Shown one piece after another: positions 47,814-58,930 of a stretch of DNA of 64,000 nucleotides (positions are counted from its first letter, which is position 1; every line of letters starts with the position of its first letter). The stretch comes from Ancistrus triradiatus (Eukaryota; Chordata; Actinopteri; Siluriformes; Loricariidae), in NCBI GenBank assembly GCA_025084515.1, contig JAJAGP010000286.1:310001-374000 (forward strand), written 5' to 3'. Under the pieces are notes generated by a model. It was not told where the DNA came from and ran no database searches. It saw only the letters and a list, made by a program, of their open reading frames with translations. A program made the translations under genes and the position numbers.

Positions 47814-48050
47814 TCAAGTCAAGTCAAGTCAGATTTATTTATATAGCACTTTTTACAATGGAGCATTGTCTCAAAGCAACTTTACAAGTTTAGATTATCT
47901 CCTAATAACTACGTCCAATCCCAAATTGAGCAAGCCTAATGATTCTCAGAGCTATGTCACTAGGAACATGATGCATCTGGTAGGGTCACTCATGGTAAAC
48001 AGACAAAGTGTGATCCAAAACAGACCAATGGAAGGTAGAAATAGATATTA
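47814..48050 (+). repeat. Fish dispersed repeat with (AAGTC)n head
   Basis: Starts with pentamer repeats gtcaagtcaagtcaagtc, then tttatttatatagcac and cattgtctcaaagcaac. This combination is very common in fish genomes next to genes and repeats. The body after about 47900 is diverged. Confidence 0.65.
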
Positions 48051-48154
48051 GTATCCAATGTGTGGATTAGCCCAGACGGAAATGTAATATATTTGTAATA
48101 TATGTTCCTATATCAAGAGTCGTTTTTCCATATGTGCTACATAGAAGGCCATAT

Positions 48155-48660
48155 TGTCACATTCGGGACAAGCAGGGACAAGGGAGGCGGACGTACACGC
48201 AAGAGAGATGGGTTTATTTACAGTGAACATCATAAATGATACAAACAAACCACACAGACACAAGATAACAACTAAAGAAGGAGTTAACAAAGGACACATA
48301 CAACAAAGGGCTAACATGCTAACAAACATTTACCACATGGGGCAAGCTAACAGGGCTAAGCTAACAAAGACAATGCTACACAAACTAACAATGCTAAACA
48401 TCAGCACACAACAGAAACCTAGAACGACTAACTGAATACAAAGGACACTCAAGAACAAGGACTAAGACACAAAGAGTCAAGACAAACCAACATGGAGTAC
48501 AGCAGAAGGCAGAAGCGGACAGGAACATATATATATATATATATATATATAGAGGACAGACCAGGTCTGATGTCTACAGCCCCACCTGCTGGGTTGGAAT
48601 GAGAAAGCAGGGGGAGCTAAACAAGATGGATGCAAGCTGAAGGCTTGCATCATCGTTACA
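48155..48660 (-). repeat. 3' LTR of the 48155-49626 element
   Basis: 506 bp, TGTAAC...GTGACA on the minus strand. AATAAA complement at 48213-48218. A (TA)12-like tract at 48527-48550 sits where the other LTRs have a short TATATATA motif and flanking sequence, so the TATA region has expanded and about 70 bp has been lost. Confidence 0.82.
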
Positions 48661-49262
48661 TAACCCCCCCCCCCCCAAAGGCACGTCTCCGAAGCGCAAA
48701 GGACAGGAAAAAAGAGAAAGCTAGGAAACAGGACAGACCCAGACTAACCCAAAGGAGCAGAGCAAAACACAGAGAAGAACAAAGCAGAGGGCCAGAACAG
48801 AGGAGGTACAGACACTAAACTAAGCAAAACTGGAGACAAAAAAGAAGGACACGAGACAGGGTTCAAAGGCCACATAGGCACAGTTCTGGACCACGGGGAA
48901 ATGTCCACATTCTGGGGTTCCTGAGGAAGGCTGGTTTGGCACTGACCAGTCCTGGAGACGCCGTCGAGCTGCGGGCAGGCAGTGTCCCTGTAGAGCTGTC
49001 GACGATATGCGTTGCCCTCGGACTGTTGCGATCGGTGTGGCCGTCAGACTGGTGGTGCTCGGGTCATCATCGTGTCGCTGGGGATCCGGGCCACCGAAAC
49101 TGACACGGGTGGGCGGGTGTCGACTTGGCACCCTTACAGACAGGCACCACCTTGACACCTTTACGGACAGGCGCTGACTTGACTGACTTTGAGGCTAGCG
49201 GGGTCACCGTCGGGCAGCTGGCGAGCGGGGCCGCCGTCGGGCTGCTGGCGAGCGGGTGCTCA
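48661..49262 (-). pseudogene. Residual internal region of the LTR element
   Basis: GC-rich remnant adjoining the polypurine tract. Two overlapping minus-strand frames: 49067-49273, with short Ala/Pro/Val repeats (PLASSPTAAPLAS, KSAPVRKGVK), and 48820-49158, with no repeats. Neither resembles gag or pol motifs that I know. The repeats could be a low-complexity tail of an element-encoded protein. Confidence 0.5.
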
Positions 49263-49626
49263 CACGCTAACAAACATTTACCACATGGGACAAGCTAACA
49301 GGGCTAAGCTAACACAGACAATGCTACACAAACTAAAAATGCTAAACATCAGCACACAACAGAAACCTAGAACGACTAACTGAATACAAAGGACATTCAA
49401 GAACAAGGACTAAGACACTAAGAGGCAAGACAAACCAACATGGAGTACAGCAGAAGGCAGAAGCGGACAGGAGCAAAAGGGAGCCAAGACAACCACAGTG
49501 TAAAGAAGTCAGACAAGGAAGTGCACAGGAAGCAGGGTATATATAGAGGACAGACCAGCAGGTGGTCTGGAATGAGAAAGCAGGGGGAGCTAAACAAGAT
49601 GGCCTTCAGCTTGCATCATCGTTACA
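49263..49626 (-). repeat. 5' LTR (truncated) of the 48155-49626 element
   Basis: Matches 48317-48660 of the full LTR and keeps the short TATATATA at 49538-49545. It lacks the part equivalent to 48155-48316, including the polyadenylation-type signal. The deletion therefore started inside this LTR. Confidence 0.8.
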
Positions 49627-50070
49627 CATATATTATTTCATTTTTTATATTATTTTATTATTTATATATATCCTCTGGATATATGTAAATATAAGCTTTT
49701 AACATATATGAAATACCCATAATAAAATTTGCATATGTTCATACATTAAAAATACCTATAGGATTTATTTATGTATGGATATTATATTATTATATGTTGC
49801 ATCCATATATAAGTCATATATGCATAATTTATATATGCAAGCTTATTAAAACAACATATACACAATTTGCATGTGCTTACATATATTTTTATTATTCATT
49901 TCAAACATGTATATCTTTGTTTTAGATTTACAGTAGATATGTAATATCCAAATATACTGACAGCCTTTGGTATGGATATATATGTACATAACATGTATGT
50001 CTACAATGTAAGCATATATATCCACATATATGTGGACATATATATATGTACTTATATTACATAAAGCTTA
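49627..50070. other. Extremely AT-rich stretch with 'tatatat' words
   Basis: Many short tatatg/catata words but no regular unit. It may be a decayed TA-type satellite. No coding. Confidence 0.45.
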
Positions 50071-51497
50071 CATATTCAGCTTGAAAATTTGTGAACCATT
50101 TAGAATTTTTTATATTTCTGCATAAATGTGACCTAAAACATCATCAGATTTTCACACAAGTCCTAAAAGTAGATAAAGAGAACCCAGTTAAACAAATGAG
50201 ACAAAAATATTATACTTGGTCATTTATTTATTGAGGAAAATGATCCAGTATTACATATTAGTGAGTGGCAAAAGTATGTGAACCTTTGCTTTCAGTATCT
50301 GGTGTGACCCCCCTTGTGCAGCAATAACTGCAACTAAACGTTTCCTGTAACTGTTGATCAGTCCTGCACACCAGCTTGGAGGAATTTTAGCCCATTCCTC
50401 CTTACAGAACAGCTTCAACTCTGGGATGTTGGTGGGTTTCCTCATATTAACTGCTCACTTCAGGTCCTTCCACAACATTTCGATTGGGATAAGGTCAAGA
50501 CTGACTTGGCCATTCCAAAACATTAACGTTATTCTTCTTAGGATCGTTGTCTTGCTGCATGACCCACCTTCTCTTGAGATTCAGGTCATGGACAGATGTC
50601 CTGACATTTTCCTTTAAAATTATCTGATATAATTCAGAATTCATTGTTCTATCAGTGATGGCAAGTCGTCCTGGCCCAGATGCAGCAAAACAGGCCCAAA
50701 CCATGGTACTACCACCACCATGTTGCACAGATGGGATAAGGTTCTTATGCTGGAACTTAGTGTTGTCCTTTTTCCAAACATAACGCTTTACTTTTACACC
50801 AAAAAGTTCTATTTTGGACTCATTCGTCAACAAAACTTTCTTCCAATAGCCTTCTGGCTTGTCCACGTGATCTTTAGCAAGCTGCAGATGAGCAGCAATG
50901 TTCTTTTTGGACAGCAGTGGCTTTCTCCTTGCAAGCCTTCCACGCACACCATTGTTGTTCAGTGTTCTTCTGATGGTGGACTCATGAACATTAACATTAG
51001 CTAATTTGAGAGAGGCCTCCAGTTGTTGGTGGAGTCCAAAGTCTTTAAGAGATGGTTTTGTAACCTTTTCCAGCCTGGGGAGCATCAACAACTAATTTTT
51101 TTCTGAGCTCATCAGAAATCTCCTTTGTCCGTGCCATGATACACTTCCACAAACATGTGTTGTGAAGAGCAGACTTGGTAGATCCCTGTTGTTTAAATAA
51201 AACAGGGTGCCCACTCACACCTGATTGCCATTCCGTTGTTTGAAAACACCTGACCTTCAAATTAACTGATAATCCTGGAGGTTCATATACTTTTGCCACT
51301 CACTAATATGTAATATTGGATAGTTTTCCTCAACAAATAAATGACCAAGTATAATATTTTTGTCTCATTTGTTTAACTGGGTTCTGTTTATCTACAGTAC
51401 TTTTCTGACTTGTGTAAAAATCTGATGATGTTTTAGGTCATATTTATGCAGAAATATAGAAAATTCTGAAGGGTTCACAAACTTTCAAGCACCACTG
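50071..51497 (-). mobile_element. Tc1-like transposon, family A copy, minus strand
   Basis: The right end ctttcaagcaccactg is intact and the left end is damaged (cagcttgaaaatttgtg). The minus-strand transposase starts at 51137 (MARTKEISDELRKKL). The longest frame, 50495-51091, runs 198 codons from the HTH (ANVNVHESTIRRTLNNNG) through ARRKPLLSKKNIAAHLQLAK. In place of the first catalytic block, normally WTDETKIELFG, it reads LTNESKIELFG, so the Asp is Asn. QQDNDPK is followed by a deletion of the HTSRSTKEW segment. The C-terminal part (50251-50445) is in another frame. Confidence 0.94.
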
Positions 51498-52069
51498 TAT
51501 AACATTAACAATACTTAGATTGACTGCCTCAGCATCACGAGCTCATACAATCAGTATGGTAAAATAGTAAGTAAAATGGCAGTATTGTAGGCATCCTGGC
51601 CCATGTAAAGAAAGTTTTTTTCTAGAATTGAGTATTTCACGTGTGACAAGTATTTATTTTTTCTTTTTTATGTCTTAAACCACTGAATAATGAAGATATT
51701 TAGGGAAAAAAGTAGTGGAGTTGCAGGCAGAACACTTAGTTGTCTAGGGTGTGTATGCTGCAATGGTTCTTTATATCACTTTTACTAATTCAAGGTAGGC
51801 CCAAACCCTTTCAATGTATGAAGAGAACTGATCGGTCCACGGGAACAAGGTTGCAGATTTTTATATTTAGCATTTCATTTCATAATACAGTTATTACCAT
51901 CTGATTTACACCCTGTTGTAGATGTCGTATGGTTGCCATGCTATCTGCTGCAGTCTGTGTAAGATGGCAACATGTTAAGTGTTACCAGCTCAACACATAC
52001 CTATGTACACCAGTGTTTCTCACATCAGTATTTTTGAGTATTTTTTACATCCACACACAGCATTGACTC
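51498..52069. other. Intergenic, nothing recognised
   Basis: No feature supported. Confidence 0.4.
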
Positions 52070-52360
52070 CAGTACCAAACTCCTCTATCACAGGTAGTGG
52101 AGTCCCAGATGGAGTCATGCCCCAGGTGGATGTGGGGTTTCTCACAACTCCCAGGGTTAGGGCTGTGCAGTTGGAGTTTGTCCCAGCAGATAATAGCATT
52201 GCCTCTATTAGGATTTTAGTCTTGGCGAAGAAATTTCTGTTTCTGTTGTTCGCACGTATGCACCAAAAAGCAGTTCTGAGAAAGTGGAGCAGGTGCTTCA
52301 GAATGTACCTCTTACTGATAAGTTCTCCTGGGTGATTTCAATGCTCATTCATGCTGTGTT
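52070..52360 (+). pseudogene. LINE fragment: AP-endonuclease-like region
   Basis: Reads in order PQVDVGFLTTPRVRAVQLEFVP, then (after a frame change) VVRTYAPKSSSE and finally GDFNAHS. The AYAPxxS and GDFNAH motifs are diagnostic for the endonuclease/exonuclease/phosphatase fold of non-LTR retrotransposons. At least two frameshifts. It is a fragment without a reverse transcriptase next to it. Confidence 0.7.
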
Positions 52361-55047
52361 ATAATTAATGTTAGTACTTCAATAGGAAAACTATGCCAGG
52401 ATTGTTTCCAGGGGTTTTCCTGCATGACTAGACCCCCCTTCAATTTAATGCACCATATCATTTATAAATGCTCGGAAAATGGAAACATCTAGTGGAATGT
52501 GCATGCACTCAAGAGAAGTAACATATGTGAACTATACATAATTAGATTTTACTGGAAAACATGTTCATTCTTATTTATTACCATACCAATTTTTCAGTCA
52601 ATTATTTGTCAAATACATAATTATTTTAACTTTATTTAGCTGGTAACTGGACATAAAGTCATTGATTAAAACTAGCAAGAGTCAAAGTATTAATATGTGA
52701 AATTTATAAAAAGTACATTTACATAATAACACATATTTATATATGATAATATATGTATGTATATATATACATAATTACATATCATCTGAGACACAGAACA
52801 ACAGGTGCAATGTACCAATCGTTCTATATAAATTGTCCTACTTTGACTCTTGCAATTCAATCATTTAATTTTATTTTTAAATCTTCCACATATTCATCCA
52901 AATCTCTGGAAATTATCCACAAAGTTGGATCATTTTATCAGCCTGTCTTGACAAAAAGGAATATTAAAATTTTCTTGTCCCATTTTTAATCATGCCTAAG
53001 ATGGAGGAATAAAGTAAAAAGATAAAGAAGACAAAAAAAATCATTTTGTTAGGTTTTGGTCAAATTTTTTCATTTCGGTACATCTCTAGAAAATATGCTC
53101 ATTCTTATCTACTACTAATCTATTACAAAGTGTTCAGTCAAATATTTGCCAAATCCTTCATAATGTAACTTAAATACAATTTGCTGAATCATTAAAATAC
53201 CACAATTCCTCAAAACACACAAAAAAACAGCTGGAATATGCACTTTTGCATATTCAACAAAAATGTATACATTATTTGCACATTTTAGCTGTTGTGATCA
53301 AAGTTGAATAATCATTTTGCTGTTCACATTACTATATCTACTACATAATCTCTATCCTATCAGCATCCTCATTTGGTATCTCTAACCTATCAATATCCTC
53401 AATTGGTATCTATTCATTCATAGGTGAGAGAGAAAGAGAACAAGACCTGCTCACTATCCCCGACCATGTTACAAGTATATAATTAAACCAGGCAACTGAC
53501 TGCAAAGTCCTCTTAATGCCTGAAGTATGACTAGGTTCCAAATCATGAGCTGTCAATCATTACTTTAATGATGACACTGGGGAATGCAGTAGAACAAATG
53601 ATATGAGACAGCGGATCTGTGCATGTTGTGTGTTGGTCTGTGAGAAAGAAAGATAGTCACTGTGAATGAGTCATTGTGTTCAAACTGTTGAACAAATGCA
53701 TGCTAATGAAAGTTGTCCAAGTTTTGTGAAGTGCTTTTGAGAAATAAGCCAGTGTAGTTAATTAAAACTATGTAACACAGTCCCTTGCACATAAATAGGA
53801 TTTGCTCCATTTAGACAACGTTTTGAAGCATGAGATAAATGTAGTCTCTTCCTTCCTAACCAATTTCAATTTCTCTGCAAGGCTGTAGAGAATTTGTAGA
53901 GAATTTGTAAAGAAGTATAAACGTTCACATGAATTACGAATTTACCATGGAATTTCAGAAGGCAGCCACATTTAACACATAACCCACCACCAGAGAATAG
54001 AGTGCATCACCAACAAGCAACTGCAGCAATTCTCTGTTTACTCTAAAACACACTCATTACATCAAAATCACTTTCCAAATCTGTTTGGAAGTGCAGTGTC
54101 TTTGCTGAGACTACATATACTGTGCTTTGTATTGTGAGCACTGAATATAGTTATTTTCATATCCAATAATAAATTCATGGGTAAATATATACTGCTCTAG
54201 ACAGAAAAGATGTTTGCAAGGTGTGTGCTTATTTTCATTTTCTATTACTGTAACTTAATTCTACTGGAATTTGACCTTAAAATACATATCCAGTCAATAA
54301 TTGTTCAGATGAACATTCAGTATGTTGCTCTAGAAAACAGATAGCAGATAGCAATTTCCAGTTGTTTCCTATGTATTGTACTGTATCTAACTCATATTAT
54401 ATCTAACTGGAGCAGCGTTGCACGCAAGAGCTTTCCTGGCATATTTCGGATATAGTCATATCTTACTCTAGTAAATATGGTGCCTGCTGCAGCTCACAAT
54501 TACCACTTCAGATGAGAACCCCTTCACTTTATCAAGTGATCTAATAGGTTCATTAGCATTTTTATTACATACAAATCTGCAAGCTAAGCCTGAACTACTA
54601 AAATGTTGTCCTAAAATTGTGCACGCTGCATTCACATATTAATCACTTCTACTACAAACTCAGCATTAGGACATTCAATGTAGATTCTTATTAGCAGGAG
54701 CCAGGGGCATTTCTAGCATCCTTCTTGTACTGGAGCACAGCTGTACTTCTCTGCTTGCCTGTCAGTTGTAGGGTACTGTGAATCTAAATACCTGTTAAAC
54801 ACTAAATAGATAAAGTGATTTAATACTACAGTGGATGTTATTCTGCAAATAGAATAAATACTAAAGAAATGAATTACATTAACATAGTTTATGTGCACTG
54901 TCTTGAACAAATAAATATAGAAACAATCCAAAGCTACTCACCATCATAGTTTTTCACCATCATTTGCTAAAACAGCATCCATCTGTGTTACTGTTCACCG
55001 TGTGAATCGGGAGGTAGGACCAAAGTGCAGGTAGCTGGAACTATGAA
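52361..55047. other. Intergenic, AT-rich, nothing recognised
   Basis: About 2.7 kb with short TA-rich patches (52740-52770) and no repeat family, RNA or coding region identified. The last 50 bp (gaccaaagtgcaggtagctgg) resembles an LTR-type phrase and may be a scrap of one. Confidence 0.4.
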
Positions 55048-56170
55048 TAAGCATTGTTATTCCAAAATATGAACTTTATTCTTCTTTAACCATTCTTTGG
55101 TAGAATGACTTGTGTGCTTAGGGTTGTTGTCTTGCTGCATGACCCACCTTCTCTTGAAATTCAGTTCATGGACAGATGTTCTGGCATTTTCCTTTAGAAT
55201 TCTCTTATATAATTCAGAATTCATTGTTCTATCAACGATGGCAAGCCGTCCTGGCCCAGATGCAGCAAAACAGGCCAAAACCATGATACTACCACCACCA
55301 TGTTTCACAGATGGGATAAGGTTCTTATGCTGGAATGCAGTGTTTTCCTTTCTCCAAACATAACGCTTTTCCTTTACACCAAAATGGTGTATAAATGTTA
55401 TCTCATCTGTCCACAAAACATTCTTCCAATAGCATTTTGGTTTGTCCACGTGATCTTTAGCAAACTGCAGACGAGCAGGAATGTTCTTTTTGGAGAGCAG
55501 TGGCTTTTTCTTTGCAACCCTGCCATGCCTAAAAGAGGCCTTTGGTTACTTAGAAGTTACCCTGGGGTCCTTTGTGACCTCGCCAACTATTACATGCCTT
55601 GTTCTTGGAGTGATCTTTGTTGGCCGACCACTCCTGGGGAGGGTAAGAATGGTCTTGAATTCCCTCGATTTGTACACAATCTGTCTGACTGTGGATTGTT
55701 GGAGTCTAAACTCTTTAGAGATGGTTTTGTAACCTTTTCCAGCCTGATGAGCATCAGCAGCTCTTTTTCTGAGTTCCTCAGAAATCTCCTTTATTTGTGC
55801 CATGATACACTTCCACAAACATGTGTTGTGAAGAGCAGACTTTGATAGATCCCTGTTCTTTAAATAAAACAGGGTGCCCACTCACATCTGATTGTCATCC
55901 TATTGGTTGAAAACACCTGACTCTAATCTCACCTTCAAATTAACTGCTAATCCTAGAGGTTCACATACTTTTGCCACTTACTAATATGTAATATTGGATC
56001 ATTTTCCTCAATAAATAAATGACCAAGCGTAATAATTTTGTCTCATTTGTTTAACTGGGTTCTCTTTATCTACTTTTAGGACTTGTGTGAAAATCTATTG
56101 ATGTTTTGGGTCATATTTATGCAGAAATATAGACATTTCTAAAGGCTTTACAACATTTCAAGCACCACTG
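55048..56170 (-). mobile_element. Tc1-like transposon, family A, best preserved but 3'-truncated
   Basis: Right terminus ctttcaagcaccactg-type (cattttaagcaccactg variant) next to TA. The minus-strand transposase starts at 55803 (MAQIKEISEELRKRAADAHQ) and is open through both HTH and linker (TLPRSGRPTKITPRTRH). A deletion after DPRVTSK shifts the frame. The next frame (55057-55449) carries VLWTDEITF (first Asp), KHGGGSIMVLACFAASGPG and VMQQDNNPKHTS (second Asp). It ends at KKNKVHILE, where the element is cut, so the Glu block and the left inverted repeat are missing. Confidence 0.93.
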
Positions 56171-56979
56171 TATATGTATATGTATAAATACATATGAAAA
56201 GAAATATTTATGTATGGATATAAATATATGTATGGGCACGAAGTGCATGTGGGTGTGAAAATAATAAGAATCGCCCAAAAAAGAAATACGCTCCAACTAT
56301 GCAAAAGAACAAAAAAATAAAGACAATCTACAGTGGGGACTGAACACAGATCGCTCACGTGAGAGCTTGCTGCTCTACTTGTCGCTCTACTCTATTGAGC
56401 TACGGAGGAGCAGGGTGAAAAGAGGAGATAAGAGGCTTTTAAAGATAAACCTAAAGAGCCATTCGGAGACGGATTCAAACAAAGGCTGAACGCTAAACAG
56501 TGGAAAACATGAGACACCGAAAACACGCTGGGTTCATTGGCAGACACAAACGTTAATAAATCTGACCTAGCACCGTAAAGAGCGAGATAAACACAGAAGC
56601 ACTTGTTCAAATGTGCCAAATCTAGGACACAGAGTCGGTTCCATGAATGGTTTGTGAATCAAAAGCCTGGGCTTGCGCAATTGTGATGACCCAGGCTGGT
56701 GAAAGACAAAAGGGAAGCAGCAATAAAAATACAGCGCTTGCAATATAGTGAACAGAAAAAAAGCAATGCCCGATCGCTAGACTAAGCCCACAAATAATAA
56801 GTAGACACTTTGGGTCCTCTGTTGTGGTCTGGGTAAAAGTATGAGGGCTGGAACTGGCACTGGAAGACCTCCTCAGAGATAAAACAGACTATGTTCTTAG
56901 GGATGATAAGAACACCAAGTCTATAAGGACACAAATGTGCAAAGTGTAGCATGAGACTCCAGCAGCACTAGCTATACGA
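56171..56979. other. Intergenic, with a tRNA-like stretch
   Basis: Short TA-rich start, then sequence of unknown origin. The only recognisable part is the tRNA-like segment at 56335-56406. Confidence 0.4.
56335..56406 (-). repeat. tRNA-like segment, probable SINE head or tRNA relic
   Basis: The minus strand reads ccgtagctcaatagagtaga (near A-box) and, about 45 bp on, gtgttcagtcccc (near B-box). The anticodon arm region contains a duplicated 'tagagcgacaag/tagagcagcaag', which prevents a proper cloverleaf. Confidence 0.4.
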
Positions 56980-58490
56980 TAGCTTAGCTATATATAGCAT
57001 ATCTAGAAAGGGAAGAATCAGAAGGTAACACAACCATCTTTACAAAACTGGCTTCTTTTATTCCCCGTTCAAACCAGCGTTCCTCCTTATCAAGGATCTT
57101 CATGTCTTCATCCTTGTAAGAGTGGCCGCTGGCCTGTAGGTGGGTGTCAATGGGTGAGTCTTGGCCTGATGCGGTAGTTGTTCTATGTTGTGCCATCCGT
57201 TTCGACAGTGGCTGTTTGGTTTCCACAATGTACAATTCCTGGCAATCCTCCCGGCACTTAACAGCATACACTATATTTACTGTGTTTGTGCTGGGGAACC
57301 CAATCCTTGGGGTGGACCAGTTTCTGGCGTAGCGTGTTTTGGGGTTTGAAAGCCATCAAGACACAGTGTTTGGCAAAGATGCGTCTCAATTGTTCCGATG
57401 TTCTTGCCACATATGGAATCACCACTGGTTTACACTTAGACTACAGTTGTTGTTCTCCTCTCTTTGATCTGCTGGAGCGCTGTTTGGGTGTCTTACTGGC
57501 TTTGACGAAGGCCTAGTTCAGATAACCACTTTTGCCCAGGGCCTGCTTAATGTGAGATTTCTCTCCATCCTTGGCCACTGTGTCAGTGGGAACACTGTCT
57601 GCTCGGTGGTACAGTGTCCTGATGACTCCTAGTTTGTGCTCCAGTGGATGATGAGAGTCAAACCTTAAGTATTGATCCGTATGTGTTGGCTTATGGTAAA
57701 CATCAACTTTTAATCGTCCCCCATCTCCAGTCACAACTTCACAATCCAAGAAGGCTAACCTGCCGTTCTTCACATCCTCCCTGGTGAACTTGATGTGTTT
57801 GTCCACTAAGCTGATGTGGTCGGTGAAATGTGGTACTTCCTGAGATTTCATTTTAACCCAGGTGTCATCCACATATCTGAACTAATGGCTGGGTGGTGGT
57901 CCTGTATAGGATTTTAGTGCCTTCTTTTCCACTTCTTCCATATATAGGTTTTCCATGATAGGTGAAACTGGGGAACCCAATTCACACCCATGTTTTTGCC
58001 TATAGTACTGCTCTCTGTATGTGAAATAGGTGGATTGAAGACACAGCTCCAGAAGCAAAAACACCTGGTCCATGTTAAGGGTGGTCCTATTTTTGAGAGT
58101 GGGTTCATCCTGTAGTTTCATTCGGACTACCTCTACTGCTTCAGCAACTGGAACGCATGTGAGGAAAGTTGTGACGTCATATGAGACAATTGTTTCATCC
58201 CTCTTCACAATGATGTCGCTCACCTTATCCACGAAATCCATAGTGTTCTGAATGTGGTGATCCGTGCTACAGGAAGGAACACTGGTTTGAATGGGGAGTA
58301 AAAGAAGCCATTTTTGTAAAAAGGGAATGCCCATCCCTGAATTGAGGAGGGGGCCTCAGAGTACACCTCTCACCATCATACAACGCCGCTATCGCAGCTA
58401 TTCCCCAATCCTTTGGGAATGGCACACGTGGCCATTGTCATTAATGGTCATGGCAATTTGCATATTAAACTGATCACCGATCCCATTGTT
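56980..58490 (-). pseudogene. Penelope-like retroelement: reverse transcriptase plus GIY-YIG endonuclease
   Basis: Minus strand, 5'-truncated. 57882-58334 encodes the palm region: VSYDVTTFLTCVPV (motif A Asp) and GCELGSPVSPIMENLYMEE (motif B). A TAG at 57882-57884 interrupts the frame, and the same frame resumes with FRYVDDTWVKM (catalytic YVDD at 57864-57875) and runs to a second TAG at 57513. Beyond it VVIPYVAGTSEQLRR and FKPQNTLRQKLVHPKD are readable. After a frameshift, 56984-57271 encodes the GIY-YIG-type domain (YAVKCREDCQELYIVETKQP, KRMAQHR, THLQASGH). RT followed by GIY-YIG is the diagnostic order for Penelope-like elements. Two of the stops sit where Trp is usual. Confidence 0.88.
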
Positions 58491-58491
58491 A

Positions 58492-58733
58492 CAGTAGGGC
58501 AAAAAAGTATTTAGTCAGCCACTGATCATGCAAGTTCTCCTACTTAATTGTTCTCCATAATTTACAATTAAATTCTTTAAAAATCCTACAATGTGATTTC
58601 CTGGATTTCTTTTTCTCATTTTGTCTCTACTAGTTGAAGTGTACCTATGATGAAAATTACAGACCTCTCTCATCTTTCTATGTAGAAGAACTTGCACAAT
58701 CAGTAGCTGACGAAATACTTTTTTGCCCCACTG
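58492..58733. mobile_element. 242-bp MITE of Tc1 family B (two inverted repeats only)
   Basis: Starts cagtagggcaaaaaagtatt and ends with the complement aatacttttttgccccactg, next to TA. The whole interior is the two family B long repeats joined tail to tail (cctacttaattgttctccat marks the join). It sits within the Penelope-like element and is nonautonomous. Confidence 0.9.
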
Positions 58734-58930
58734 TATGTAATGGTGCTGGTCATTATGCAAACGTGCTGTATATAAGATTGGGGAAGTTTTTCTAGCTGAC
58801 ACTGATGAGGTCACTTAGATGAGTGACGAAACCCACAAAACTTTATATCCAAATGAACTGATTCAACTTCTGGGATTTTCTCTGGATTATTGGGTATGCA
58901 TCAAGACAATAGAACCTCAAGGTTATAAAT
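58734..58930 (+). other. Penelope-type terminal (pLTR-like) sequence beside the element
   Basis: Contains gtatataagattgggg and the 'gatgag ... gtgacgaaac' signature followed by ttcaacttctgggatttt, which I associate with the terminal repeats of vertebrate Penelope-like elements. Its orientation relative to the minus-strand coding part is uncertain. Inverted terminal pieces are known for this group. Confidence 0.55.
58802..58832 (+). ncRNA. Hammerhead-ribozyme-like core (candidate)
   Basis: CTGATGA at 58802-58808, a perfect 6-bp stem II (GTCACT 58810-58815 with AGTGAC 58822-58827, loop of 6) and GAAAC at 58828-58832. This is the conserved hammerhead core order. One extra G (58809) lies between CTGATGA and stem II compared with the canonical core. 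Stems I and III are not obvious. Penelope-like elements are known to carry minimal hammerheads in their terminal repeats. Confidence 0.45.

Larger units (their letters stand above)
48155..49626 (-). mobile_element. Internally deleted LTR retrotransposon with 5-bp target duplication
   Basis: The outer ends are tgtcacattc and catcgttaca. The whole unit is bracketed by CATAT at 48150-48154 and 49627-49631. In the minus-strand sense the order is 5' LTR (49626-49263, lacking its last ~160 bp), a short internal piece (49262-48661), a polypurine tract (13 G at 48676-48664), and a full 3' LTR (48660-48155). No protease, reverse transcriptase, RNase H or integrase motif remains, so the superfamily cannot be told. 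A Ty3/gypsy-like origin is only a guess from the 5-bp duplication and ends. Confidence 0.8.

Noticed and set aside
48155..49626. Intact endogenous retrovirus
   Set aside because: No gag, pol or env motifs. The interior is only about 600 bp between LTRs.
50495..51091. Domesticated transposase gene
   Set aside because: The first catalytic Asp is changed, the frame is broken on both sides, and it lies between the element's own inverted repeats.
56335..56406. Possible functional tRNA gene on the minus strand
   Set aside because: The boxes are imperfect and the anticodon region is duplicated. Kept only as a tRNA-like repeat.
57286..57516. Plus-strand 76-codon gene
   Set aside because: It is antisense to the linker between RT and GIY-YIG of the Penelope-like element.
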